From Nocardia higoensis NBRC 100133 (GTDB taxonomy: Bacteria > Actinomycetota > Actinomycetes > Mycobacteriales > Mycobacteriaceae): DNA of 64,000 nucleotides. Below are positions 41,226 through 49,434 of this stretch, in pieces. The stretch spans positions 1 through 64,000 of the forward strand of contig NZ_BAGA01000185.1 in the NCBI RefSeq assembly GCF_000308595.1, written 5' to 3'. Positions within the stretch are counted from its first letter, which is position 1; each line of letters starts with the position of its first letter. The position numbers were made by a program, and so were the translations under genes. The notes under the pieces were generated by a model. It was not told the DNA's origin. It worked only from the letters and a program-made list of their open reading frames with translations, and searched no databases.

Positions 41226-43043
41226 GTGAGCGTGACCGTGGATGTGCCGCCCGGTGAGACGGCGTCGCCGGCGACCGAGCCGGGCGCGTCGTCTCGGGGC
41301 AGCCTGACCTCCCTGCGCCGGTTCCTGCCCTATCTGCGCCCGTACCGATTCGTGCTGATCGCGGCGACGGTGCTCGCGGTGATGTCGATGCTGACCGTGG
41401 TGGTGACACCGCTGCTGATCGCGCGCATCGTCGACGGACCGATCGCGGACGGTGACCTGCGTGGTGTGCTCGCGCCGGTCGGCGTCGTGCTCGCCCTCGG
41501 CGTGTTCGAGGCCGTCACCCTGTGGGCAAGGCGGTGGCTGCTCGCCGGGCCTGCCGTCGCGTTCGAGACCACCATGCGCGCGAAGATCTTTCGTGACCTG
41601 CAGGCTCTGTCGATCGGACGCCACGACGGCTGGGAGTCCGGACAGCTGCTCTCCCGCGCCGTCGACGACCTGTCGACCTTGCGCCGCTTCGTCAACTTCG
41701 CGGGACCGTGGCTGGTCGTGAACACTGCCGTGATCCCGGCCGGCGTGCTGGTGCTGTTCACGATGAGCTGGCCGATGGCTCTGCTGTTCCTCGTGGAGGC
41801 CGTGCCGTTCCTGATCGTCTGCCTGCGCTTCGAGCGGCGGTACTCGCTGGCGTCACGGCTGTCACAAGACCAGGGCGGCGATCTGACGACCACGGCCGAG
41901 GAGTCCGCGCAGGGCATACGGGTGCTCAAGGCATTCGGCCGCGGCGCCTACTTCGGCCGCCGCTTCACCGCGCAGGCGCGTGCTCTGTACGGGACCGAAC
42001 TGCGCAAGGCGCGGTTGAACGCGAGTCTGTGGGCGGTCATGAGGACGGTGTCCGACCTGGGTGTGGTCGCCGCGCTCGGCATCGGCGGGTACGGGGTGGT
42101 GCGCGGGACGCTGTCGCTGGGAGCGGTGGTCGGCGCCATCACCCTGATGACATTCCTCACCTGGCCGATCGCCTGGCTCGGGTTCCTGCTCTCCGAACTG
42201 CAGAACGCGGCCACGGCCGCCGACCGCTACTGGGAGATCATCGACACGCCACTCGACATCGAGGATCCGGTCGATCCGGTCGAACTGCCCGCTCGCATAC
42301 GCGGCGAAGTACGGTTCGAGGACGTGCGCTTCGCCTTCCCCGGCGCGCACACCGAACTGCTGCGCGGCGTGTCGCTGGTGTTGCGGCCGGGCGAGACGGT
42401 CGCGGTCGTCGGCGCCACCGGCAGCGGGAAAACTGCTCTGCTGCACTTGCTTCCACGTCTGTACGACGTCACCGGCGGCGCCGTGCGCATCGACGGGATC
42501 GACATCAGGCAGCTGCGGCTGCGTGACCTGCGCTCGGTGGTGGCGGTGGCTTTCGAGGACCCGGTGTTGTTCTCGGCGAGCGTGCGGGAGAACGTCGCCC
42601 TAGGCGATCCCGGCGCGAGCGAGGAGCGGGTACGCGCCGCGCTGGAGATCGCGCAGGCCGCGGAGTTCGTCGACGCGCTGCCGTGGGGACTCGAGACCCG
42701 AATCGGCGAGCAGGGGCTGAGATTGTCCGGCGGGCAGCGGCAGCGTCTGGCCCTGGCCAGATCCGTTCTCGCGCAGGCCGACGGTGGCGGGCACGGTCGC
42801 ATCGTCGTGCTCGACGATCCGCTGTCCGCGCTGGATGTGCAGACCGAGGAACGGGTGCAGGCCCGGCTGCGCGGCACGCTCGCGGGCGCGACCACCCTGC
42901 TGGTCGCGCACCGGCCTTCGACGGCCGCGCTCGCCGACCGGGTCGTTCTGCTCGCCGACGGCCGGATCGCCGCCGAGGGTACCCACGAGTACCTGCTGCG
43001 CGTCGACGACGGTTATCGCGAACTGATGGGGGGACAGCCGTGA
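41226..43043 (+). CDS. ABC exporter half-transporter, pair 2, subunit 1
   Basis: A 605-residue half-transporter. It has six membrane helices (about 30-330), Walker A GATGSGKT, Q-loop VAVAFEDPVLFSASV, signature LSGGQ, Walker B IVVLDDPLSALD (Asp in place of the catalytic Glu) and switch His VAHRPST. Together with subunit 2 it forms a heterodimer with one degenerate ATP site. The GTG at 41226 has CAGGGG upstream, and the membrane domain begins soon after; longer in-frame starts are rejected on composition. It is related to the pair at 13106-16803. Substrate unknown. Confidence 0.83.
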   Translation: MSVTVDVPPGETASPATEPGASSRGSLTSLRRFLPYLRPYRFVLIAATVLAVMSMLTVVVTPLLIARIVDGPIADGDLRGVLAPVGVVLALGVFEAVTLWARRWLLAGPAVAFETTMRAKIFRDLQALSIGRHDGWESGQLLSRAVDDLSTLRRFVNFAGPWLVVNTAVIPAGVLVLFTMSWPMALLFLVEAVPFLIVCLRFERRYSLASRLSQDQGGDLTTTAEESAQGIRVLKAFGRGAYFGRRFTAQARALYGTELRKARLNASLWAVMRTVSDLGVVAALGIGGYGVVRGTLSLGAVVGAITLMTFLTWPIAWLGFLLSELQNAATAADRYWEIIDTPLDIEDPVDPVELPARIRGEVRFEDVRFAFPGAHTELLRGVSLVLRPGETVAVVGATGSGKTALLHLLPRLYDVTGGAVRIDGIDIRQLRLRDLRSVVAVAFEDPVLFSASVRENVALGDPGASEERVRAALEIAQAAEFVDALPWGLETRIGEQGLRLSGGQRQRLALARSVLAQADGGGHGRIVVLDDPLSALDVQTEERVQARLRGTLAGATTLLVAHRPSTAALADRVVLLADGRIAAEGTHEYLLRVDDGYRELMGGQP

Positions 43044-44911
43044 GCCGGGACAGCGACCGGGAGACGGTGGAAGCGAGTGCGCCCGAGGGCGATCAGGCCG
43101 CCGACTGGCGCGGGATCGCCAATGAGGACGCCGACGTCACCGACACCGGCAATCTGGTGTTGGCCCGGCGCTCGCGGCGGCTGCTCACCGAGCTGATCCG
43201 GCCGTACCGGTGGTGGGTGGCGCTCGCGCTCGCCCTGGTCGTCGTCCAGAACGCGGCGATGGTGTCCGGGCCGCTGTTCGTCGCGCACGGTCTCGATCGC
43301 GGCATCGACGCGGGAAGCCGTGGCGACTGGTCCCCGTTGGCGTGGGCGGTCGGCGGATACCTGTGCACCACGCTGATCGCGGGCGTGGTCACCTACTGGT
43401 TCATGCGGCTCGCGGGCCGGATCAGCCAGGACGTGCTGTTCGACCTCCGGGCCCGGGCTTTCGCCCATGCTCAGCGGCTCGACGTCGCCTTCCACGAGAA
43501 GTACACCTCGGGCAAGATCGTCACGCGGCTCACCGGCGACATCGAGACGCTGCAGCAATTGCTCGACGCGTCGCTGAACATGGCGCTCGGCGCGATCCTG
43601 TCCGTGGTCAGCATCGCGGTGCTGCTGGTCTACCTGGATCCGCAGCTGGCCGTGATCGTGTTCATCGGTTTCGTGCCGTTGGCGGTCGTCACCCGCAGGA
43701 CGCAGCGCAAACAGCGCGCGGGTTATCGCCGGACCCGGCGCGCGGTGGCGCGGGTGGTGGTGCACTTCGTCGAGTCGATGGGCGGGATGCGCGCGGTGCA
43801 GGCGTTCCGGCGCGAGCACCGCAACGACTCGGTGCTCGCGGCCGAGGACAGCGCCTACCGGGACGCCAACATCACGGCGCTGCGCGGCATGGCCGAATAC
43901 GCCGGGCTCATCACGCTGCTGGGCAATCTGACCACCGTGATCGTCATCGTGGTGGGCGCGTGGCGGGTCATCCACGGTGATCTGGCCCTCGGTGTGCTGG
44001 CCGCATACCTGTTGTACCTCAACAACTTCTACAGTCCGCTCGACGATCTCGCGCAGGTGTTCAACGCCTACCAGTCCGCCGCCGCGGCGCTGGAGAAGAT
44101 CTCCGGTGTGCTCGAGGAACAGCCCGTGGTGGCCGAGCCCGACGATCCGGTGCCACTGGGCACGGCCGAAGGCCGGATGCGACTCGAGCGCGTCTGGTTC
44201 GACTACGCCCGCGCGCCCGGGGCGAACCCGGTCCTGCCCGAGTTCGACCTCGATATCCCGGCCGGTCAGGTGCTCGCCCTGGTCGGCGCCACCGGCGCGG
44301 GCAAATCCACCCTGGTCAAGCTGCTGACCCGGTTCTACGACCCCTCCGGTGGCCGGGTGACTCTGGACGGCGTGGATCTGCGCCGCCTCGCCGACGCCGA
44401 CCTGCGCCGCAATGTCGTGATGGTCACCCAGGAGGCGTACCTGTTCGCCGGCTCGGTGGCCGACAACATCCGGATCGGCAGGCCCGAGGCCACCGATGCC
44501 GAGGTGCGCGCCGCCGCCCACTCGGTCGGTCTGGACACCTTCGTCGAAACCCTGCCGGAGGGTTTCGACACCGACGTCCGCCGTCGGGGCGGACGGTTGT
44601 CCGCGGGTCAGCGGCAGTTGGTGGCCTTCGCACGGGTGTTCTTGGCCGATCCGGCCGTGCTGGTACTCGACGAGGCGACCTCGAGCCTGGACATCCCCGG
44701 TGAGCGCATGGTGCAGGACGCGCTCGAAACGGTGCTCCGCGGGCGCACGGCGATCATCATCGCGCACCGGCTCTCGACCGTGGCGATCGCGGACCGGGTG
44801 CTGGTCATGGAGGCGGGCCGGATCGTCGAGGACGGCACCCCCGACGAGTTGATCGCGGGCGACGGGCGCTTCGCCGGGCTGCACGCGGCCTGGCGCGAAT
44901 CCCTGGTGTGA
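43040..44911 (+). CDS. ABC exporter half-transporter, pair 2, subunit 2
   Basis: A 623-residue half-transporter with a roughly 50-residue acidic N-terminus, six membrane helices (55-350), Walker A GATGAGKST, altered signature LSAGQ, intact Walker B VLVLDEATSSLD and switch His IAHRLST. This is the subunit with the catalytic Walker B, matched to the canonical signature of subunit 1. The GTG overlaps the partner's stop (GTGA). The stop is followed at once by the tail of an unrelated transporter pseudogene. Confidence 0.85.
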   Translation: MSRDSDRETVEASAPEGDQAADWRGIANEDADVTDTGNLVLARRSRRLLTELIRPYRWWVALALALVVVQNAAMVSGPLFVAHGLDRGIDAGSRGDWSPLAWAVGGYLCTTLIAGVVTYWFMRLAGRISQDVLFDLRARAFAHAQRLDVAFHEKYTSGKIVTRLTGDIETLQQLLDASLNMALGAILSVVSIAVLLVYLDPQLAVIVFIGFVPLAVVTRRTQRKQRAGYRRTRRAVARVVVHFVESMGGMRAVQAFRREHRNDSVLAAEDSAYRDANITALRGMAEYAGLITLLGNLTTVIVIVVGAWRVIHGDLALGVLAAYLLYLNNFYSPLDDLAQVFNAYQSAAAALEKISGVLEEQPVVAEPDDPVPLGTAEGRMRLERVWFDYARAPGANPVLPEFDLDIPAGQVLALVGATGAGKSTLVKLLTRFYDPSGGRVTLDGVDLRRLADADLRRNVVMVTQEAYLFAGSVADNIRIGRPEATDAEVRAAAHSVGLDTFVETLPEGFDTDVRRRGGRLSAGQRQLVAFARVFLADPAVLVLDEATSSLDIPGERMVQDALETVLRGRTAIIIAHRLSTVAIADRVLVMEAGRIVEDGTPDELIAGDGRFAGLHAAWRESLV

Positions 44912-45116
44912 GCCGCTTCCACTCGGCGAGTTCCCGAGCCTGCCGCAGTGGACGGGGGTGGCGCTGGTGCTCCTCGCGTCGGCGGTCCTGCCGTTGGCCC
45001 GGTTTCCGGCCGCCGCGCCGGTGGACACAACGCCGTCCGACAAGCGACAGGTGACCAGAGATTATCCCGTCGATGGGGCCGGTTCCAAGACCTTCCAGGC
45101 TGAACTGGACATTTGA
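44910..45116 (+). pseudogene. Remnant of an EamA/DMT-family transporter (C-terminus only)
   Basis: Reading in the frame of 44910, a 68-codon stretch encodes EPLPLGEFPSLPQWTGVALV and then LLASAVLPLARF, the last-helix pattern of EamA/RhaT drug-metabolite transporters, followed by a polar tail to the TGA at 45114. There is no start codon or upstream part; it abuts the stop of the ABC exporter gene. This is probably what is left after a deletion that brought the exporter operon next to it. Confidence 0.6.
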
Positions 45117-45401
45117 CCCGCATGCTGCGGCTATGTGGTGCCGTGAGCATCATTGCACGTAGATCGTCTGAGTCCACACCTGGGCCCGTTCGGTCCGCCC
45201 GATTCGACGCTCCATAGAGCAATCTTTGGAGAAGTGGAGACAAGCAGCCGGAGGCTTGCTAAGTTAATGAATATTCTGAGCGCCGCGAGAGCGGGTGACG
45301 CTGGCTGAGGGTGTCATTCCGCTATCTCGCGATGCTCGGACTCGATTGCAGACACTCGAGACGCACACTCGGGATGCTCGGACTCAATGAGGAGTGGCGA
45401 C
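45117..45401. promoter_or_regulatory. Upstream region of lcp with direct repeats
   Basis: A 285-bp gap before the rubber oxygenase gene. AT-rich CTAAGTTAATGAATATTCTG (about 45259-45278) is the likely promoter zone. Downstream of it lie two copies of GATGCTCGGACTC, listed separately. No gene is seen. Confidence 0.5.
45331..45385 (+). repeat. Two 13-bp direct repeats ahead of lcp
   Basis: GATGCTCGGACTC at 45331-45343 and 45373-45385, 42 bp apart (four helical turns), with related ACTCGAGAC and CACTCGGGA between them. They lie in the probable 5' leader of lcp; the second ends 16 bp before the ATG. Candidate repressor sites. Confidence 0.5.
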
Positions 45402-46643
45402 ATGCAAGGACTGAACAGGCGTGATGCGCTGAAAGCGACAGGCGTGCTCGGCGCCGTCGGCGCGCTGGCCGCGACCGCACCGGCCCGGGCGGAGCCGTGG
45501 AGCTGGTCGCCGGAGGGCTCGGTGGCCGGCGAGGGCGCAGGCGTCGATCCACTGGGTGTGTGGGACCCCGAAGCCGACGAGGTGATCGCCTCTGTGGTGC
45601 AGCGCGGGGACGTGCCCAAGGTGAACGAGGCGCTTCGCCAGTGGACCCACAACGGTCAGCCCCTTCCGGCCGGCCTGCCCGACGACCTGCGCGAATTCAT
45701 GGAATACGCGCGCCGGTTGCCGCAGTGGGCCGATCACGGAAAGCTCAACGCCGCCATCGATTTCAACAAGAAGCGCGGGCTGTATCTCGGCGTGCTCTAC
45801 GGCTTCGCCAGCGGCATGATGAGTACGGTCATTCCGAAGGAAGCCCGATCGGTCTACTACTCCAAGGGCGGCTACGACCTCACCGACCGCATCTCCAAGA
45901 CCGCCAAGCTCGGCTACGACATCGGCACCGCCAATGCCTACGCCGACGACGGCGAGATGATCGTGACCTGCGTCAAGACGCGCATGGTCCATGCCGCCGT
46001 GCGGCACCTGCTGCCGCAGTCGCCGCACTGGCGGGCCTCGGCCGAGGAACAGATCCCGATCAGCCAGAACGACCTGATGGTCACCTGGCACAGCCTGCCG
46101 ACGACCGTCATGCGCCACTTCGTCAACTGGCAGGTGCCGATCCCACCCGACGAGTCCGAGGGGTTCCTGCACTCCTGGCAGCTGGCGGGGCACATGCTCG
46201 GCATCAAGGACGAGTACATCCCGAAGTCCTGGGACGAGGCGAACTCTCAGGCCTCCCAGGTGCTCGATCCGATCCTGATGGCCACCCCGGAAGGTATCAA
46301 GCTGGCCAGTCGCCTGCTCAGCCTCGGCTCCGGCCTCGACCTGTCGATCCTCACCAGGCCGGTGCTCGGCGCGTTCACCCGGTTCGTGTTGGGTGACAAG
46401 CTGGCCGACGAGCTGCAGATCCCGCGCGAGCTGGTGTGGGATCCGCTGCTGCGGTTCAGCTGGGGGCCGTTCATCGCCGTGCGAGAAGGGCTGCTCACGG
46501 TGGCCCCGCCGACGCAGGAGGTCTACTGGATGTTCGACGAGTTCCTGCGCCAGGCCGCGCTGCTCTACCTCTCCGAGCTGCGCATGCCGATCAGCATCGA
46601 GCTGCCGACGATGAACCGCAATATGGCTCTGCCGCCGAAGTAG
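45402..46643 (+). CDS. lcp: Latex clearing protein (rubber oxygenase)
   Basis: A 413-residue secreted b-type haem dioxygenase that cleaves poly(cis-1,4-isoprene) to oligo-isoprenoid keto-aldehydes. A Tat signal (NRRDALKATG, cleavage near ARAEP) is followed by the rubber-oxygenase domain: TCVKTRMVHAAVRHLLPQSP at about 189-208 holds the conserved Arg/Lys/Thr region, and His230 in MVTWHSLPTT is at the position expected for the haem-ligating His. Length matches known Lcp proteins. ATG 45402 is preferred over 45387 because GAGGAG lies just ahead of it. A partial copy lies at 52579-52740. Confidence 0.9.
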   Translation: MQGLNRRDALKATGVLGAVGALAATAPARAEPWSWSPEGSVAGEGAGVDPLGVWDPEADEVIASVVQRGDVPKVNEALRQWTHNGQPLPAGLPDDLREFMEYARRLPQWADHGKLNAAIDFNKKRGLYLGVLYGFASGMMSTVIPKEARSVYYSKGGYDLTDRISKTAKLGYDIGTANAYADDGEMIVTCVKTRMVHAAVRHLLPQSPHWRASAEEQIPISQNDLMVTWHSLPTTVMRHFVNWQVPIPPDESEGFLHSWQLAGHMLGIKDEYIPKSWDEANSQASQVLDPILMATPEGIKLASRLLSLGSGLDLSILTRPVLGAFTRFVLGDKLADELQIPRELVWDPLLRFSWGPFIAVREGLLTVAPPTQEVYWMFDEFLRQAALLYLSELRMPISIELPTMNRNMALPPK

Positions 46644-46652
46644 TCGGCAGTT

Positions 46653-46695
46653 GACTTCGCCCCCACCGTCCGTCCCCTTCGGTGGGGGCGAAGTC
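46653..46695. terminator. Strong bidirectional terminator after lcp
   Basis: A perfect 16-bp stem, GACTTCGCCCCCACCG/CGGTGGGGGCGAAGTC, with an 11-nt loop, between convergent lcp and TetR genes. Confidence 0.85.
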
Positions 46696-46710
46696 GTGTC
46701 CAGGGGGCGT

Positions 46711-47349
46711 CTACAGCTGCGGCAGATCGGGGAGCGGGCCCGAGGCGAGGCGCTGTGCGGTGCGCTTGTTCATACCGAACATCCGCAGCATCCGGTAGGT
46801 CATCTCGTCGGAGAGCGCGTCGGCGTCGGCGTCGGGGTGCGCGTCGAGCAGTTGGAGCAGGCCGAGCAGTGAGCCGCCCGCCGCCATGACCGCCAGGTCC
46901 GGATCCATCGGCTCGAAGTGGCCTGCTTCCTGTGCGGTGACGATGTCGTGGCGCGCCCGCGGGACCAGCCCCTCGGGGCGCAGCAGCACACTGGTGCCGG
47001 AATTGAGCACCACGCGCACCATTTCGGGGACCTGGCGGTACAGGCGACCCGTCATCCGGAAACTGACCGCGAACACCTCGGCGGGGTTGTCGTAGAGCGC
47101 CACGATGGCGTCGCGCATCTCGCTGTAGACCTGCAGCGACGAGCGCACCGCCGCGTCGAAAAGCTGCTCCTTGGAATCGAAGTGGTTGTAGAAGGAGCCG
47201 AAGCCGACGTCGGCGGCGTCGGTGATCTCCTGGATGCTCACCGAGGATCGGCCCTCGGACAGGAACGTGCGCGCCGCGCCGATCAAGGCATTCCGGGTGC
47301 GCTCACGACGTCGATCGGTGCGGGTGCGCACCGGCGGTTCGGCGGTCAT
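46711..47349 (-). CDS. TetR family regulator of the aromatic operon
   Basis: A 212-residue repressor. The HTH at about 15-60 contains SIQEITDAADVGFGSFYNHFDSKEQLF, and the ligand domain is C-terminal. ATG 47349 is chosen for GGAAGGGG upstream; an in-frame start at 47394 would run into the operator region. Three copies of a CTGAT..TTTC.TCAG palindrome lie between it and the divergent meta-cleavage operon, so it probably represses both. It converges on lcp, from which it is separated by a terminator, so it is not obviously the lcp regulator. Confidence 0.84.
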   Translation of the reverse strand: MTAEPPVRTRTDRRRERTRNALIGAARTFLSEGRSSVSIQEITDAADVGFGSFYNHFDSKEQLFDAAVRSSLQVYSEMRDAIVALYDNPAEVFAVSFRMTGRLYRQVPEMVRVVLNSGTSVLLRPEGLVPRARHDIVTAQEAGHFEPMDPDLAVMAAGGSLLGLLQLLDAHPDADADALSDEMTYRMLRMFGMNKRTAQRLASGPLPDLPQL

Positions 47350-47396
47350 CGGCCCCTTCCTTCGATCGGCGGATCGCTCGGTCCGACGAATCATAT

Positions 47397-47412
47397 CTGA
47401 TCGTTTCGTCAG
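47397..47412. promoter_or_regulatory. Operator copy 1 (TetR side)
   Basis: CTGATCGTTTCGTCAG, an imperfect palindrome 48 bp upstream of the TetR start; matches the two copies on the operon side. Confidence 0.65.
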
Positions 47413-47463
47413 TCTCGATTTCCGTGGCGGCTCTGCGGGGCCGGGTGGCGTGTGTCCACATTT

Positions 47464-47479
47464 CTGATTATTTCATCAG
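47464..47479. promoter_or_regulatory. Operator copy 2
   Basis: CTGATTATTTCATCAG, followed by TC as in copy 1. It lies just upstream of the -35 (TTGACA, 47486-47491) of the meta-cleavage operon. Confidence 0.68.
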
Positions 47480-47485
47480 TCTTGC

Positions 47486-47515
47486 TTGACAGAGGATTCG
47501 ATCGCGACTGATGAT
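47486..47515 (+). promoter_or_regulatory. Promoter of the meta-cleavage operon
   Basis: TTGACA (47486-47491) and GATGAT (47510-47515) with an 18-bp spacer; the -10 falls inside operator copy 3. Confidence 0.5.
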
Positions 47516-47523
47516 TTCATCAC
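47508..47523. promoter_or_regulatory. Operator copy 3, over the -10
   Basis: CTGATGATTTCATCAC, 44 bp from copy 2 (four helical turns), overlapping the -10 of the operon; occupancy would block transcription. Confidence 0.65.
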
Positions 47524-47542
47524 CAACTGAGTGGAGGTGGCC

Positions 47543-48412
47543 GTGACAGGCACAGGCAACGGCGTCGAGGCCGGGCGAACGGTCCGGGTCGGCGATCGCG
47601 ATATCTACGTCACCGAGACGGGCGAGGGGCCCGCGGTCGTGCTGCTGCACGGCGGCGGCCCCGGAGCGTCGGGGCTCACCAACTACTCGCGCAATATCGA
47701 GGCGCTCGCGCGGCGGTTCCGGGTGGTCGTCCCCGACATGCCCGGTTACGGGCGCTCGACCAAGCACATCGATCAGACCGACCCCTTCGGCGATCTCGGC
47801 GCATTCGTCGGCGACCTGCTCGATGTTCTCGGTATCGCGAGCGCGCATCTGGTCGGAAACTCCTACGGCGGCGCGGCCGCCCTGCGCCTGGCGATGGACC
47901 GGCCGGAGAAGGTCGGGCGAATGGTCCTGATGGGGCCGGGCGGTATCGGCACGACCCGCGCGCTGCCCACCAAGGGCTTGCAGGCGCTGCTGTCGTACTA
48001 CGGCGGGGCGGGCCCCACCCGCGAGAAGATGGCCGCCTTCCTGCGCGAATACCTGGTCCACGACGCGAGCGCGATCACCGACGAGATCATCGACCAACGG
48101 TTCCGGGTCAGCCTCGATCCGGAGGTGGTCGCGAACCCGCCACTGCGCCGCCCCTCCGGGCCGGACGCCCCACGCACGCTGTGGCGGATGGATCTCACCC
48201 GTGACGCGCGGCTGAGCGAGCTGCGCCATCCGACGCTGGTGATCTGGGGCGCCGAGGACAAGGTCAACCGCCCGTCGGGCGGGCGGATGCTGGCCGAGCG
48301 GATGCCGAACTGCGATCTGTTCCTGGCGGCGGGCGCGGGCCACTGGGTGCAGTGGGAGCGCGCCGAGCTGTTCAACGAGCTGGCCGCGGCCTTCCTCGGG
48401 GAAGCGCGGTGA
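47543..48412 (+). CDS. Alpha/beta hydrolase, meta-cleavage product C-C hydrolase
   Basis: A 289-residue alpha/beta hydrolase of the MhpC/BphD/HsaD group. The oxyanion HGGGPGAS, nucleophile Ser in VGNSYGG, Asp in WGAEDKVN and His in AGAGHWVQWE form the triad. These enzymes hydrolyse the vinylogous 1,5-diketone made by extradiol ring cleavage. The GTG at 47543 has GGAGGTGG immediately upstream and is preferred over GTG 47531. It is the first gene of a four-gene operon with the ring-cleaving dioxygenase and hydroxylase. Confidence 0.85.
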   Translation: MTGTGNGVEAGRTVRVGDRDIYVTETGEGPAVVLLHGGGPGASGLTNYSRNIEALARRFRVVVPDMPGYGRSTKHIDQTDPFGDLGAFVGDLLDVLGIASAHLVGNSYGGAAALRLAMDRPEKVGRMVLMGPGGIGTTRALPTKGLQALLSYYGGAGPTREKMAAFLREYLVHDASAITDEIIDQRFRVSLDPEVVANPPLRRPSGPDAPRTLWRMDLTRDARLSELRHPTLVIWGAEDKVNRPSGGRMLAERMPNCDLFLAAGAGHWVQWERAELFNELAAAFLGEAR

Positions 48413-49434
48413 CCACCGCGCGCCCGGCATCCGGTGAATCGGTCTACGGCGCAGTGCATCTCGGCTACCTGGTGGTGCACTCGCATCGGCTGACCGATTG
48501 GCGCAGGTTCGGCGAATCGGCCGTCGGCCTGCACGTCGACTTCCTCGACGAGGCCACCCTGCGTTTCCGGCTCGACGATCGGGACTGCCGCTTCCTGATC
48601 CGGCGCGGACCGGAAGAGGACGTGACCGCACTCGGCTGGCAGATCGACGATCACGAGACGTTCGATCGGATCATCGGCCGCGTCAGCGACCGCGGCGTCC
48701 CGATCGAGGAGGGCTCCGCGGAGGATGCTGCGCTCCGCGGAGTCGAGCGTCTGTGGCGATTCCCCGGACCGAAAGGCATCGTCACCGAGATCTTCACGAC
48801 CGCGACCACCACCGCCGAGCCACTGCGCATGCTCTGCTCCGGCTGGGTGACCGGGGAAGCGGGGCTGGGGCACGTGGCGATCGTCTCGCGGGAACCCGAG
48901 TCGATGCACAGCTACTACCGGACGCTCTTCGATTCCCGGTTGTCGGATTTCATCGACGAGACCATCTCCGGGCTGAAGATGAAGATCCGCTTCCTGCGGG
49001 TGAACGAGCGGCACCACTCCATCGCCGTCGCCAATATCCGCGGTGTGAAGATCGACCCGATTCGCACGCGGGTCCAGCACGTCAACATCCAATCCGCCAC
49101 CCTCGACGACATGCTCGCGGCCTACTCCCGCGTCACCGAGCTGGGCTTCCGGATGGCGTGGTCGGTCGGGCAGCACACCAACGACCGCGAGCTGTCCTTC
49201 TACTGCGTCACCCCCTCGGGCTTCGAGCTGGAAGTCGGCTGGAACCCGATCGTGGTGACCCCGGAACTCGAGGCCGCCTGGCAGCCGACGACCTACCGGG
49301 GCATCAGCATCTGGGGCCACGACACGGTATCGGAAACTCTGGTCGACAAGTTGTCGCAGATGCGCACCGCCGCCTCGAGGCTGCGTACGCCGGAGATCAC
49401 CGTGCCGGAGCTGACGGGAGGCGTTGCCGGATGA
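48409..49434 (+). CDS. Extradiol ring-cleavage dioxygenase, type I (BphC/catechol 2,3-dioxygenase-like)
   Basis: A 341-residue vicinal-oxygen-chelate protein with two beta-alpha-beta modules. The Fe(II) ligands are in the second module: His in EAGLGHVAIVS, His in RVQHVNIQS and Glu in GFELEVGWNP, with a conserved Tyr/His region in ERHHSIAVAN. It splits a catechol next to the hydroxyls to yield the substrate of the preceding hydrolase. Both ends overlap neighbours by 4 bp. The natural catechol is unknown; a hydroxyphenylpropionate or related side-chain catechol is plausible from the neighbouring hydroxylase. Confidence 0.85.
   Translation: MTTARPASGESVYGAVHLGYLVVHSHRLTDWRRFGESAVGLHVDFLDEATLRFRLDDRDCRFLIRRGPEEDVTALGWQIDDHETFDRIIGRVSDRGVPIEEGSAEDAALRGVERLWRFPGPKGIVTEIFTTATTTAEPLRMLCSGWVTGEAGLGHVAIVSREPESMHSYYRTLFDSRLSDFIDETISGLKMKIRFLRVNERHHSIAVANIRGVKIDPIRTRVQHVNIQSATLDDMLAAYSRVTELGFRMAWSVGQHTNDRELSFYCVTPSGFELEVGWNPIVVTPELEAAWQPTTYRGISIWGHDTVSETLVDKLSQMRTAASRLRTPEITVPELTGGVAG

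Noticed and set aside
46711..47349. Assignment of the TetR gene as the lcp regulator
   Set aside because: It converges on lcp behind a strong terminator, and its probable operators are all on the other side, at the meta-cleavage operon; none is seen in front of lcp.
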